This document shows, piece after piece, positions 1 to 9,616 of a stretch of DNA of 64,000 bases. Numbering within the stretch: position 1 is the stretch's first letter; each line of letters opens with the position of its first letter. The notes under the pieces were generated by a model, which did no database searches, had not been told where the DNA came from, and was given only the letters and a program-made list of their open reading frames with translations. The stretch comes from Streptococcus sp. Marseille-Q6470. Lineage in GTDB: Bacteria; Bacillota; Bacilli; Lactobacillales; Streptococcaceae. Position numbers and translations under genes: made by a program. The DNA lies in assembly GCF_946902905.1 (NCBI RefSeq), contig NZ_OX336385.1:248001-312000 (forward strand). Reading direction: 5' to 3'.

Positions 1-155
1 AAGACACAGAAACAATCTTTAATGCGGCCGGACTTGATTTTGATGTACTGAAGGCTTCAGCAATTGCATACATTAATGCCAATACCCTTGTTCAAAAAGA
101 GAATACTGGCGAGATGGGACGCAGCGTCTCCTACCGAGATATGCCTAGTCTTTAA
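1..155 (+). CDS. leuA: 2-isopropylmalate synthase, C-terminal fragment
   Basis: The window opens inside a reading frame (first full codon at base 3) that ends with TAA at 153-155 and gives about 50 residues ending SVSYRDMPSL. The residues fit the tail of the C-terminal leucine-binding regulatory domain of LeuA, which condenses acetyl-CoA with 2-oxoisovalerate in the first committed step of leucine synthesis. The call rests mainly on position: leuB starts 11 bases downstream with its ribosome site (AAAGGAG, 154-160) overlapping this stop. The catalytic barrel lies outside the window, so a related synthase such as citramalate synthase cannot be excluded from sequence alone. Confidence 0.75.
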   Translation, partial: DTETIFNAAGLDFDVLKASAIAYINANTLVQKENTGEMGRSVSYRDMPSL

Positions 156-166
156 AGGAGAATACC

Positions 167-1204
167 ATGACAAAGAAAATTGTTGCCCTTGCAGGTGACG
201 GAATCGGCCCAGAAATCATGGAAGCTGGTTTAGAAGTTCTAGCCGCTATAGCCGAAAAAACAGGCTTTGACTATGAGATAGATAGGCGACCTTTTGGCGG
301 TGCAGGTATTGATGCAGCAGGCCATCCTTTGCCAGATGAAACTTTAAAAGCTGCTAGAGAAGCAGATGCTATCCTTCTGGCAGCTATTGGTAGTCCTCGG
401 TATGATAACGCAACGGTTCGACCTGAACAAGGCCTATTAGCTCTTCGCAAGGAACTCAATCTCTACGCCAATATTCGTCCGGTAAAAATCTTTGAGAGTC
501 TCAAGCACTTGTCGCCTCTCAAACCTGAACGAATAACTGGTGTTGACTTTGTAGTAGTTCGTGAATTGACCGGAGGGATTTACTTTGGTGATCATATCCT
601 TGAAGAGCGAAAAGCACGTGATATTAATGATTATAGTTACAATGAAGTGGACCGGATTATTCGCAAGGCCTTTGAAATAGCAAAGGGACGAAGAAAGATG
701 GTTACTAGTATTGATAAGCAAAATGTTTTGGCAACTTCAAAACTCTGGAGGAGAGTGGCTGAGGAAGTCGAAAAAGATTATCCCGACGTAATCTTAGAAC
801 ACCAGTTGGTTGATTCAGCTACCATGCTCATGATTACCAATCCGGCTAAGTTTGATGTTATCGTTACTGAGAATCTTTTCGGAGATATCTTATCTGATGA
901 ATCAAGCGTCCTATCTGGGACACTCGGAGTCATGCCATCGGCTAGTCACTCTGAAAACGGACCAAGTCTTTATGAGCCTATTCATGGTTCTGCACCTGAT
1001 ATAGCAGGTCTAGGAATTGCCAATCCTATTTCCATGATTTTATCAGTTGCTATGATGCTACGTGATAGTTTTGGACGATTTGAAGATGCAGAACGTATCG
1101 AAGATGCTGTAGGAGCAAGTTTAGTAGCTGGAATTTTAACGAGAGATATAGGAGGACAGGCTTCGACCAAGGAAATGACAGAAGCCATTATCGCAAGACT
1201 ATGA
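167..1204 (+). CDS. leuB: 3-isopropylmalate dehydrogenase
   Basis: A 345-residue cytosolic NAD-dependent dehydrogenase that oxidises and decarboxylates 3-isopropylmalate in the third step of leucine synthesis. The N-terminal GDGIGPE (residues 10-16) is the family hallmark. The substrate-binding arginines lie in the LRKELNLYANIRP stretch, and the metal-binding segment around TENLFGDILSDE and the nucleotide-binding GSAPDIAG motif follow in the usual order. Length is normal for the family. The ATG is 6 bases after a strong AAAGGAG. The stop codon overlaps the next start (ATGA at 1201), which implies translational coupling within the leu operon. Confidence 0.96.
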   Translation: MTKKIVALAGDGIGPEIMEAGLEVLAAIAEKTGFDYEIDRRPFGGAGIDAAGHPLPDETLKAAREADAILLAAIGSPRYDNATVRPEQGLLALRKELNLYANIRPVKIFESLKHLSPLKPERITGVDFVVVRELTGGIYFGDHILEERKARDINDYSYNEVDRIIRKAFEIAKGRRKMVTSIDKQNVLATSKLWRRVAEEVEKDYPDVILEHQLVDSATMLMITNPAKFDVIVTENLFGDILSDESSVLSGTLGVMPSASHSENGPSLYEPIHGSAPDIAGLGIANPISMILSVAMMLRDSFGRFEDAERIEDAVGASLVAGILTRDIGGQASTKEMTEAIIARL

Positions 1205-1470
1205 AACTAAACGAAGGAATTACTGTTGCTCTCTTGATTTGGAACCTTTTGATTTTTATAATCTATGGCATTGACAAATCCAAGGCAAGGAGAAAAGCCT
1301 GGCGCATCCCTGAGAAAATCTTACTCATTTTAGCTTTTACTTGTGGTGGTTTTGGTGCTTGGTTAGCAGGAATCACTTTTCATCACAAGACTAGAAAATG
1401 GTACTTTAAAACAGTTTGGTTTCTTGGGATGGTGACCACACTAATCGCTTTGTATTTTATATGGAGGTAA
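1201..1470 (+). CDS. DUF1294 small membrane protein
   Basis: An 89-residue membrane protein with three hydrophobic stretches (about residues 6-23, 39-57 and 72-88), separated by a basic loop rich in Lys and Arg (DKSKARRKAWRIPEK). The Trp-Arg-Ile-Pro-Glu segment and the following LLILAFTCGGFGAWLAG are typical of DUF1294 proteins, whose function is unknown. It overlaps leuB by 4 bases and ends 3 bases before leuC, so it must be made from the leu transcript. No enzymatic role in leucine synthesis is known. Cotranscription suggests either a passenger or a membrane protein tied to amino-acid status. Confidence 0.8.
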   Translation: MKLNEGITVALLIWNLLIFIIYGIDKSKARRKAWRIPEKILLILAFTCGGFGAWLAGITFHHKTRKWYFKTVWFLGMVTTLIALYFIWR

Positions 1471-1473
1471 TGA

Positions 1474-2856
1474 ATGGCAGGAAAATCGATTTTTGATAAA
1501 TTATGGGACCTCCATGTCATCACAGGAGAAGAAGGACAACCTCAACTCATGTATGTAGATCAGCACTATATTCACGAGGTGACCAGTCCTCAAGCTTTTC
1601 AAGGATTACGAGATGCAGGACGTAGATTGAGACGACCAGATTTAACATTTGGTACCTTTGACCACAATGTACCAACGGTCAATATCTACGATATTCGAGA
1701 TGTCATTTCCAAGGCGCAAATTGATAAGCTTGCTGAAAATGTTGAGGAGTTTGGGATTGAACATGCGGCCCACGGTTCTGAAAAGCAGGGAATCGTTCAC
1801 ATGGTAGGTCCAGAAACAGGACGGACGCAACCAGGAAAATTCATCGTCTGTGGCGATAGCCATACAGCTACCCACGGAGCTTTCGGGGCGATTGCTTTTG
1901 GAATAGGGACTAGCGAGGTCGAGCACGTATTTGCTACTCAAACCCTCTGGCAGGTTAAACCCAAGAAAATGTTGGTGGAATTCACAGGAGTTCCTCAAAA
2001 AGGGGTTTATGCCAAAGATTTCATTTTAGCCTTGATTGCCAAGTACGGTGTTGCTTGTGGTGTTGGCTACGTGGTGGAATATCGAGGTCAGGCCATTGAT
2101 GCTCTGACCATGGAAGAGCGAATGACCATCTGTAATATGTCTATCGAGTTTGGCTCTAAGATGGGCATTATGAATCCAGATCAGAAGACTTATGACCATT
2201 TAAAGGGTCGTGATTGTGTTCCCAAGGATTTTGATGCGGCAGTGGACGATTGGAAAAGACTGGTTAGTGATGACGATGCGGTTTATGACAAGGTTATCCA
2301 GATGGATGTCTCTGAATTAGCTCCTATGGTGACTTGGGGGACCAATCCTGCTATGGGTGTTGACTTTGACAGCAACTTCCCAGAAATAAAGGATATGAAT
2401 GATGAACGAGCCTACAATTACATGGAGTTACAACCAGGTCAGAAGCCGGAAGATATTGAACTAGGCTATGTCTTTATTGGTTCTTGTACCAACGCTAGAC
2501 TTAGTGATTTGCAACTGGCGGCTCGATTTGTAGAAGGGAAGAAAATTGCCCCCAATCTAACAGCAATCGTGGTTCCGGGCTCTCGACCAGTCAAGCGAGC
2601 TGCTGAGAAGTTGGGATTGGATAAGGTCTTCCTAGATGCTGGCTTTGAATGGAGAGACCCAGGTTGCTCTATGTGTCTCGGAATGAATCCTGACAAGGTA
2701 CCAGATGGTGTTCACTGTGCCTCAACTAGCAACCGTAATTTTGAAGATAGACAGGGATTTGGAGCGAAGACTCATCTTTGTAGTCCAGCAATGGCAGCTG
2801 CGGCAGCTATCGCAGGTCGTTTCGTAGATGTTCGTCAATTGCCTGAAGCCCAGTAA
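1474..2856 (+). CDS. leuC: 3-isopropylmalate dehydratase large subunit
   Basis: A 460-residue aconitase-family subunit that, with LeuD, isomerises 2- to 3-isopropylmalate. The three iron-sulphur ligands are visible: Cys338 in GSCTNARL, and Cys398 and Cys401 in [11 protein letters not shown]. The early [14 protein letters not shown] segment and [12 protein letters not shown] motif carry substrate-binding residues. The start is the ATG at 1474, preceded by GGAGG at 1463-1467. An out-of-frame ATG at 1470 is not used. It lies between the DUF1294 gene and leuD, and a GGAGAGG ribosome site for leuD follows its stop. Confidence 0.97.
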   Translation: MAGKSIFDKLWDLHVITGEEGQPQLMYVDQHYIHEVTSPQAFQGLRDAGRRLRRPDLTFGTFDHNVPTVNIYDIRDVISKAQIDKLAENVEEFGIEHAAHGSEKQGIVHMVGPETGRTQPGKFIVCGDSHTATHGAFGAIAFGIGTSEVEHVFATQTLWQVKPKKMLVEFTGVPQKGVYAKDFILALIAKYGVACGVGYVVEYRGQAIDALTMEERMTICNMSIEFGSKMGIMNPDQKTYDHLKGRDCVPKDFDAAVDDWKRLVSDDDAVYDKVIQMDVSELAPMVTWGTNPAMGVDFDSNFPEIKDMNDERAYNYMELQPGQKPEDIELGYVFIGSCTNARLSDLQLAARFVEGKKIAPNLTAIVVPGSRPVKRAAEKLGLDKVFLDAGFEWRDPGCSMCLGMNPDKVPDGVHCASTSNRNFEDRQGFGAKTHLCSPAMAAAAAIAGRFVDVRQLPEAQ

Positions 2857-2865
2857 GGAGAGGAT

Positions 2866-3459
2866 ATGGAAAAATTCACAGTATTTACGGGAACAACCGT
2901 TCCTCTTATGAATGATAATATTGATACCGACCAAATCCTTCCCAAGCAGTTTCTCAAGTTGATTGATAAAAAAGGTTTTGGTAAGTACCTCATGTATGCT
3001 TGGCGTTATTTGGACAATCAGTATACTGAGAATCCAGACTTTGTCTTTAACCGACCAGAATACTGCAAAGCTAGTATTCTCATTACAGGGGATAACTTTG
3101 GGGCTGGATCTTCAAGAGAGCACGCAGCTTGGGCTCTAGCAGATTACGGCTTTAAGGTCGTGATTGCAGGCTCTTTCGGAGATATTCATTACAATAATGA
3201 ACTCAATAATGGTATGTTGCCTATTGTCCAGCCCAGAGAGGTTAGAGAGGAACTCGCCCAGCTCCAACCAACTGACCAAGTAACAGTAGACTTGGAACAA
3301 CAAAAAATCATCTCACCAGTTGGAGAATTCACTTTCGAAATCGATAGCGAATGGAAACACAAGCTCCTAAATGGTTTGGATGACATTGGTATCACCTTGC
3401 AGTATGAAGATTTGATTGCTGCCTATGAAAAACAGCGCCCAGCTTACTGGCAGGAATAG
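2866..3459 (+). CDS. leuD: 3-isopropylmalate dehydratase small subunit
   Basis: A 197-residue swivel-domain partner of Leu[18 protein letters not shown] near the N-terminus and [17 protein letters not shown] in the middle are the family signatures, the latter carrying the Ser-Arg pair that contacts substrate. Length is typical. It starts 9 bases after leuC behind AAGGAGAGG. No terminator is evident in the 29 bases before the next gene, so the leu transcript probably continues into the YrdC-domain gene. Confidence 0.97.
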   Translation: MEKFTVFTGTTVPLMNDNIDTDQILPKQFLKLIDKKGFGKYLMYAWRYLDNQYTENPDFVFNRPEYCKASILITGDNFGAGSSREHAAWALADYGFKVVIAGSFGDIHYNNELNNGMLPIVQPREVREELAQLQPTDQVTVDLEQQKIISPVGEFTFEIDSEWKHKLLNGLDDIGITLQYEDLIAAYEKQRPAYWQE

Positions 3460-3488
3460 AGTAAAAAAATAGAAAAGGAAATAGAACT

Positions 3489-4268
3489 ATGACAAAACAC
3501 ATTCAATGGAACGGAACACTTTCACAAGAAGGTTATGACATTTTAAAAGGTGAGGGCGGATGTATCGTTTGTCCTACTAAAGTCGGATACATTATCATGA
3601 CTAGTGACAAGGCAGGTCTTGAACGTAAGTTTGAAGCAAAAGAGCGTAACCGTAACAAACCAGGTGTGGTTCTCTGTGGTAGCATGGATGAACTTCGTGC
3701 CCTTGCGCAATTGAACCCTGAAATCGAAGCCTTCTACCAAAAACATTGGGATGAAGATATTCTCCTCGGTTGTATCCTTCCATGGGAACCAGAAGCTTTT
3801 GAAAAACTCAAAGAATACGGTGATGGACGTGAAGAACTCATGACTGACGTTCGTGGAACGAGCTGTTTCGTTATCAAGTTTGGAAAAGCTGGTGAACAAT
3901 TGGCTGCCAAACTTTGGGAAGAAGGTAAGATGGTCTACGCTTCATCAGCAAACCCATCTGGGAAAGGAAATCGAGGTAAAGTTGAAGGAATCGGTCAACG
4001 TATCGAAGGAGCAGTGGATCTTGTCATTGAGGCAGACGACTACGTTGCTTCTATCCAACCAGACAAAACAGTTGAAACTCGCTACGAGCAAGGTGTGATG
4101 GTCTCTATGGTCGATAAAGAAGGCAAGCTCATCCCAGAACAAGGTGGAGCACGCTCAACTTCACCAGCACCAGTCGTGATCCGTAAAGGACTTGACATCG
4201 ATAAAATCATGATGCATCTGTCAGACACCTTTAACTCATGGGACTACCGTCAAGGGGAGTATTATTAA
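3489..4268 (+). CDS. YrdC/Sua5/YciO-domain protein
   Basis: A 259-residue protein with a YrdC-type fold. Visible family features are the N-terminal CIVCPTKVGYI segment, a basic nucleotide-binding stretch ERNRNKPGVVL (compare KxRxxxKP in the family), and SSANPSGKGNRGKVEGI towards the middle. Family members such as TsaC make threonylcarbamoyl-AMP for tRNA t6A37, but YciO-like paralogues exist whose role is unsettled. The long C-terminal part (about residues 190-259) is not the Sua5 domain. It lies 29 bases after leuD behind AAAAGGAAA and is followed by its own terminator. I would call it a YrdC-domain paralogue, not TsaC. Confidence 0.75.
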   Translation: MTKHIQWNGTLSQEGYDILKGEGGCIVCPTKVGYIIMTSDKAGLERKFEAKERNRNKPGVVLCGSMDELRALAQLNPEIEAFYQKHWDEDILLGCILPWEPEAFEKLKEYGDGREELMTDVRGTSCFVIKFGKAGEQLAAKLWEEGKMVYASSANPSGKGNRGKVEGIGQRIEGAVDLVIEADDYVASIQPDKTVETRYEQGVMVSMVDKEGKLIPEQGGARSTSPAPVVIRKGLDIDKIMMHLSDTFNSWDYRQGEYY

Positions 4269-4282
4269 GATTAAATACAAAT

Positions 4283-4310
4283 TAGAGAGTGAATAAACTC
4301 TCTATTTTTT
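4283..4310 (+). terminator. Rho-independent terminator after the YrdC-domain gene
   Basis: The arms TAGAGAGT (4283-4290) and ACTCTCTA (4297-4304) enclose a short loop and are followed by six T. This closes the leu transcript before the guaC promoter. Confidence 0.85.
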
Positions 4311-4325
4311 ATGAAAATACAATCA

Positions 4326-4338
4326 AAATCCGAACTAT
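4326..4338 (+). promoter_or_regulatory. PurBox-like PurR site upstream of guaC
   Basis: AAATCCGAACTAT matches the lactococcal/streptococcal PurBox consensus AWWWCCGAACWWT, as I recall it, at all 13 positions. It ends 23 bases before the -35 of the guaC promoter, a place suited to an upstream activator. Streptococcal PurR is known to respond to PRPP. That it acts here is inferred. Confidence 0.7.
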
Positions 4339-4361
4339 ATAATCTTTATAATTCAAAATGT

Positions 4362-4390
4362 TTGACAAAAACTTTACCTTAGTTTATAAT
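4362..4390 (+). promoter_or_regulatory. guaC promoter
   Basis: A consensus sigma-A promoter: TTGACA (4362-4367), 17-base spacer, TATAAT (4385-4390). Transcription should begin near 4397, leaving a leader of about 70 bases. Confidence 0.85.
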
Positions 4391-4396
4391 CGTTAA

Positions 4397-4467
4397 AGGA
4401 AACGTCGGAAAAGGCGTAGCGATGCGAAAGCATAGGTAGGTTATTCTAAAAGAAACGAGACATCGAA
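4397..4467 (+). promoter_or_regulatory. structured 5' leader of guaC
   Basis: The predicted leader contains two compact stem-loops. ACGTC (4402-4406) pairs with GGCGT (4413-4417) around a GGAAAA loop, and ATGC (4422-4425) pairs with GCAT (4430-4433) around a GAAA tetraloop. It continues with an AGGTAGG run and has only a weak ribosome site before the ATG. It does not resemble a riboswitch class I can name. It could be a regulatory RNA or simply a stable 5' end. Confidence 0.4.
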
Positions 4468-5451
4468 ATGTTAAACGAATTTCCGATCTTTGACTATGAA
4501 GATATTCAGCTAATCCCTAACAAGTGTGTCCTTAAAAGTCGTGCAGAAGCTGACACACAAGTGACACTTGGGAAGCACACCTTTAAATTACCAGTTGTTC
4601 CCTCTAATATGCAAACGATCTTGGATGAAGATGTTGCAGAACAACTTGCCAAGGGTGGTTATTTCTATATCATGCACCGCTTTGATGAAGCTGGGCGCAT
4701 TCCATTTGTGAAACGCATGCATGAGAAAGGTTTGATTGCTTCTATCTCTGTTGGTGTTAAAGATTACGAGTATGATTTTGTGAGTCAATTAAAGGATGAT
4801 GCTCCAGAGTACATCACTATTGATATCGCTCATGGACATGCTGACAGTGTGATTTCAATGATTCAGCACATCAAAAAAGAGTTGCCAGATACCTTTGTCA
4901 TCGCCGGTAACGTTGGTACTCCAGAGGCAGTTCGTGAACTTGAAAATGCTGGAGCAGACGCTACTAAGGTCGGAATCGGTCCAGGTAAAGTATGTATCAC
5001 TAAGGTTAAAACAGGCTTTGGTACTGGTGGTTGGCAGTTGGCGGCTCTTCGCTGGTGTGCTAAAGCTGCGCGTAAACCGATTATTGCCGATGGTGGTATC
5101 CGTACACACGGAGATATTGCCAAGTCAATCCGCTTTGGTGCAAGTATGGTTATGATTGGTTCTTTATTTGCAGGCCATATCGAAAGCCCTGGTAAAACTG
5201 TCGAAGTCGATGGTAAACAATTTAAAGAATACTATGGTTCCGCTTCAGAATACCAAAAAGGTGCCTATAAGAATGTCGAAGGTAAGAAAATTCTTCTTCC
5301 TGCCAAAGGACACTTACAAGATACCCTAACTGAGATGGAACAAGATTTGCAAAGTTCGATCTCTTATGCTGGAGGTCGAAAGGTAGCTGATCTTAGACAT
5401 GTAGATTATGTGATTGTGAAGAACTCTATCTGGAATGGAGATGCTCACTAA
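4468..5451 (+). CDS. guaC: GMP reductase
   Basis: A 327-residue cytosolic TIM-barrel enzyme of the IMPDH/GMPR family that reductively deaminates GMP to IMP with NADPH, returning guanine nucleotides to the shared purine pool. The catalytic loop [19 protein letters not shown] contains the active-site Cys and the Thr and Lys that distinguish GMP reductase. [29 protein letters not shown] forms the phosphate-binding end of the barrel. There are no CBS domains, unlike IMP dehydrogenase. Its own strong promoter and a PurBox-like site precede it. No promoter fits between its stop and the following riboswitch. Confidence 0.96.
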   Translation: MLNEFPIFDYEDIQLIPNKCVLKSRAEADTQVTLGKHTFKLPVVPSNMQTILDEDVAEQLAKGGYFYIMHRFDEAGRIPFVKRMHEKGLIASISVGVKDYEYDFVSQLKDDAPEYITIDIAHGHADSVISMIQHIKKELPDTFVIAGNVGTPEAVRELENAGADATKVGIGPGKVCITKVKTGFGTGGWQLAALRWCAKAARKPIIADGGIRTHGDIAKSIRFGASMVMIGSLFAGHIESPGKTVEVDGKQFKEYYGSASEYQKGAYKNVEGKKILLPAKGHLQDTLTEMEQDLQSSISYAGGRKVADLRHVDYVIVKNSIWNGDAH

Positions 5452-5458
5452 AAATATG

Positions 5459-5605
5459 ATTACTTATTTATGTCGCGAATTGGCGTGGCGTTTCTACAAG
5501 GTACCGTAAATACCTAACAATGAGTAAGTCGAAGAGAGATAAAAGAAGCAGTACTATTTGTTTCTATGTTTCCGAGGGGCTTACTTTGTAAGTCCCTTTT
5601 TATTT
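5459..5605 (+). promoter_or_regulatory. guanine riboswitch controlling xpt-pbuX
   Basis: A purine-riboswitch aptamer is readable. P1 is 5460-5467 with 5520-5527, P2 pairs GTCGC with GTGGC, and P3 is AGGTA/TACCT closing a CCGTAAA loop. The junction has TTTCTAC and AACAATG. The C in the AACAATG junction matches the C74 position that gives guanine over adenine specificity. The expression platform ends in an intrinsic terminator (5576-5603). By analogy with Bacillus xpt, guanine binding should stabilise termination. Confidence 0.9.
5576..5603 (+). terminator. riboswitch expression-platform terminator
   Basis: GGGGCTTAC (5576-5584) pairs with GTAAGTCCC (5588-5596) around a TTT loop and is followed by five T. 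It lies just before the xpt ribosome site, and also serves as the 3' end of guaC if the two are cotranscribed. Confidence 0.88.
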
Positions 5606-5616
5606 CGGAGGTTAAT

Positions 5617-6198
5617 GTGAAATTACTAGAGGAACGTATTTTAAAAGATGGGAATATTCTAGGTGAGAATATTCTTAAGGTGGATTCCTTCTTGACCCAC
5701 CAAGTTGACTATTCCTTGCTGCGTGAGATCGGTCGTACCTTTGCAGAGCATTTTAAAAATGCTGGTATTACCAAAGTTGTAACCATTGAGGCGTCTGGAA
5801 TTGCTCCAGCTCTTTATGTAGCTGAACAATTGGATGTGCCCATGATTTTTGCTAAGAAGGCAAAAAATATTACTATGAATGAAGGAATTTTGACTGCTGA
5901 AGTATATTCTTTCACGAAACAAGTTACTAGTACCGTATCTATTGCAGGGAAGTTCTTATCTCCAGGAGATAAAGTACTAATTATTGACGATTTTTTGGCA
6001 AATGGGCAAGCTGCTAAAGGTCTGATTCAGATTATTGAGCAAGCCGGTGCTAATGTTGAAGCTGTCGGAATTGTGATCGAAAAATCCTTCCAAGATGGTC
6101 GTGAACTATTAGAAAAATTAGGTCATCAGGTAGTATCACTTGCGCGTTTAGAGCGTTTTGAAAATGGAAAAGTTATCTTCAAGGAGGCAGATATCTAA
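5617..6198 (+). CDS. xpt: xanthine phosphoribosyltransferase
   Basis: A 193-residue type I phosphoribosyltransferase that salvages xanthine with PRPP. The PRPP-binding motif is [17 protein letters not shown], and [15 protein letters not shown] lies upstream. I place the start at GTG 5617, giving [12 protein letters not shown], because it follows CGGAGG (5606-5611) by 5 bases. A longer frame from 5566 would begin inside the riboswitch terminator and is rejected. Its stop overlaps the pbuX start (TAATG), so the two genes are coupled and share riboswitch control. Confidence 0.95.
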   Translation: MKLLEERILKDGNILGENILKVDSFLTHQVDYSLLREIGRTFAEHFKNAGITKVVTIEASGIAPALYVAEQLDVPMIFAKKAKNITMNEGILTAEVYSFTKQVTSTVSIAGKFLSPGDKVLIIDDFLANGQAAKGLIQIIEQAGANVEAVGIVIEKSFQDGRELLEKLGHQVVSLARLERFENGKVIFKEADI

Positions 6199-7457
6199 TG
6201 AAACAACAAGAAAACCACTCACAGGCAGCCGTTCTTGGTTTGCAACACTTACTTGCCATGTACTCGGGCTCAATTCTGGTACCAATCATGATTGCAGGTG
6301 CTTTAGGTTATTCAGCTCAACAGTTGACCTACCTTATTTCAACAGATATCTTTATGTGTGGGGTTGCAACTCTCTTACAATTGCAACTCAATAAATACTT
6401 TGGTGTTGGTTTGCCTATTGTTCTTGGGGTAGCCTTCCAGTCTGTTGCTCCTCTCATCATGATTGGACAAAGTCATGGTAGTGGTGCTATGTTTGGGGCC
6501 TTAATTGCTTCAGGGATTTATGTCATCTTGATTTCAGGTATCTTCTCTAAAGTTGCCAACCTTTTCCCTGCAATCGTAACTGGTTCAGTTATTACAACTA
6601 TCGGATTGACCTTGATCCCAGTGGCCATCGGAAATATGGGAAATAACGTTGAAAAACCAACTGGACAAAGTTTAGCCTTAGCAATGATTACTGTGCTTAT
6701 CATTCTTTTGGTCAATATCTTTACAAAAGGATTCATTAAATCAATTTCAATTCTGATTGGTTTGATTGCAGGTACTATCATCGCTGCGACTATGGGCTTG
6801 GTTGATTTCTCTCCAGTAGCAGAAGCTCCACTTGTTCATATCCCAACTCCATTCTACTTTGGTGCTCCACAATTTGAGATTTCTTCTATTGTAATGATGT
6901 GTATTATCGCTACTGTATCAATGGTAGAATCAACTGGTGTATATCTTGCCCTTTCTGATATTACTAAAGATCCAATCGATAGCACTCGTCTCCGTAATGG
7001 CTATCGTGCTGAAGGTCTTGCTGTTTTACTTGGTGGACTTTTCAACACCTTCCCTTATACAGGATTTTCACAAAACGTAGGTTTGGTGAAACTTTCTGGT
7101 ATTCGTACACGTTTGCCGATATACTATGCTGCAGGCTTTCTTATCTTACTTGGTCTCTTGCCTAAGTTTGGTGCCTTAGCACAGATTATCCCAAGCCCTG
7201 TTCTAGGTGGAGCTATGCTGGTCATGTTCGGTTTCGTTTCACTTCAAGGGATGCAAATCTTGTCTCGTGTGGACTTCGAACATAATGAACACAACTTCCT
7301 CATTGCAGCAGTTTCTATTTCTGCTGGGGTGGGATTAAACGGTAGCAACCTCTTCAATACTCTACCAACCGAATTACAAATGTTCTTCTCAAATGGTATC
7401 GTTATTGCAAGTACAGTAGCTATTATCTTGAACGCTATTTTGAACCGTAAAAAATAA
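6198..7457 (+). CDS. pbuX: xanthine permease
   Basis: A 419-residue integral membrane protein of the nucleobase:cation symporter-2 family, with about a dozen to fourteen hydrophobic segments. The early GLQHLLAMYSGSILVP and the later STGVYLALSDIT and TFPYTGFSQNVGLVKLSGI segments are characteristic of xanthine/uric acid permeases. It imports the substrate used by Xpt and is translationally coupled to it. A strong terminator follows at 7464. Confidence 0.95.
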   Translation: MKQQENHSQAAVLGLQHLLAMYSGSILVPIMIAGALGYSAQQLTYLISTDIFMCGVATLLQLQLNKYFGVGLPIVLGVAFQSVAPLIMIGQSHGSGAMFGALIASGIYVILISGIFSKVANLFPAIVTGSVITTIGLTLIPVAIGNMGNNVEKPTGQSLALAMITVLIILLVNIFTKGFIKSISILIGLIAGTIIAATMGLVDFSPVAEAPLVHIPTPFYFGAPQFEISSIVMMCIIATVSMVESTGVYLALSDITKDPIDSTRLRNGYRAEGLAVLLGGLFNTFPYTGFSQNVGLVKLSGIRTRLPIYYAAGFLILLGLLPKFGALAQIIPSPVLGGAMLVMFGFVSLQGMQILSRVDFEHNEHNFLIAAVSISAGVGLNGSNLFNTLPTELQMFFSNGIVIASTVAIILNAILNRKK

Positions 7458-7463
7458 AAATTA

Positions 7464-7502
7464 GTGAGAAGGGATAGAAAAGCCCTTCTCATTTTCTTTT
7501 TT
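7464..7502 (+). terminator. terminator after pbuX
   Basis: GAGAAGGG (7466-7473) pairs with CCCTTCTC (7483-7490) and is followed by ATTTTCTTTTTT. Confidence 0.85.
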
Positions 7503-7514
7503 AGAGCTTGAGTA

Positions 7515-9509
<1,995 letters not shown>

Positions 9510-9616
9510 GGAATACACAGTCTAGAATACTCATCTATCATTTCTTGCTTCTATCCAATTATTATAATCAAGAAATGCTACTATATAAATTTAACAATTA
9601 GAAATTAGGAAAAAAC

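Noticed and set aside
437..721. Antisense open frames across leuB, lacD, nrdE, ptsI and other genes
   Set aside because: They lie fully inside well-identified genes, lack ribosome sites and show no recognisable protein family. They are frame shadows.
5566..5616. N-terminal extension of xpt from 5566
   Set aside because: It would translate through the riboswitch terminator. GTG 5617 has a well-placed CGGAGG and gives the usual Xpt N-terminus.
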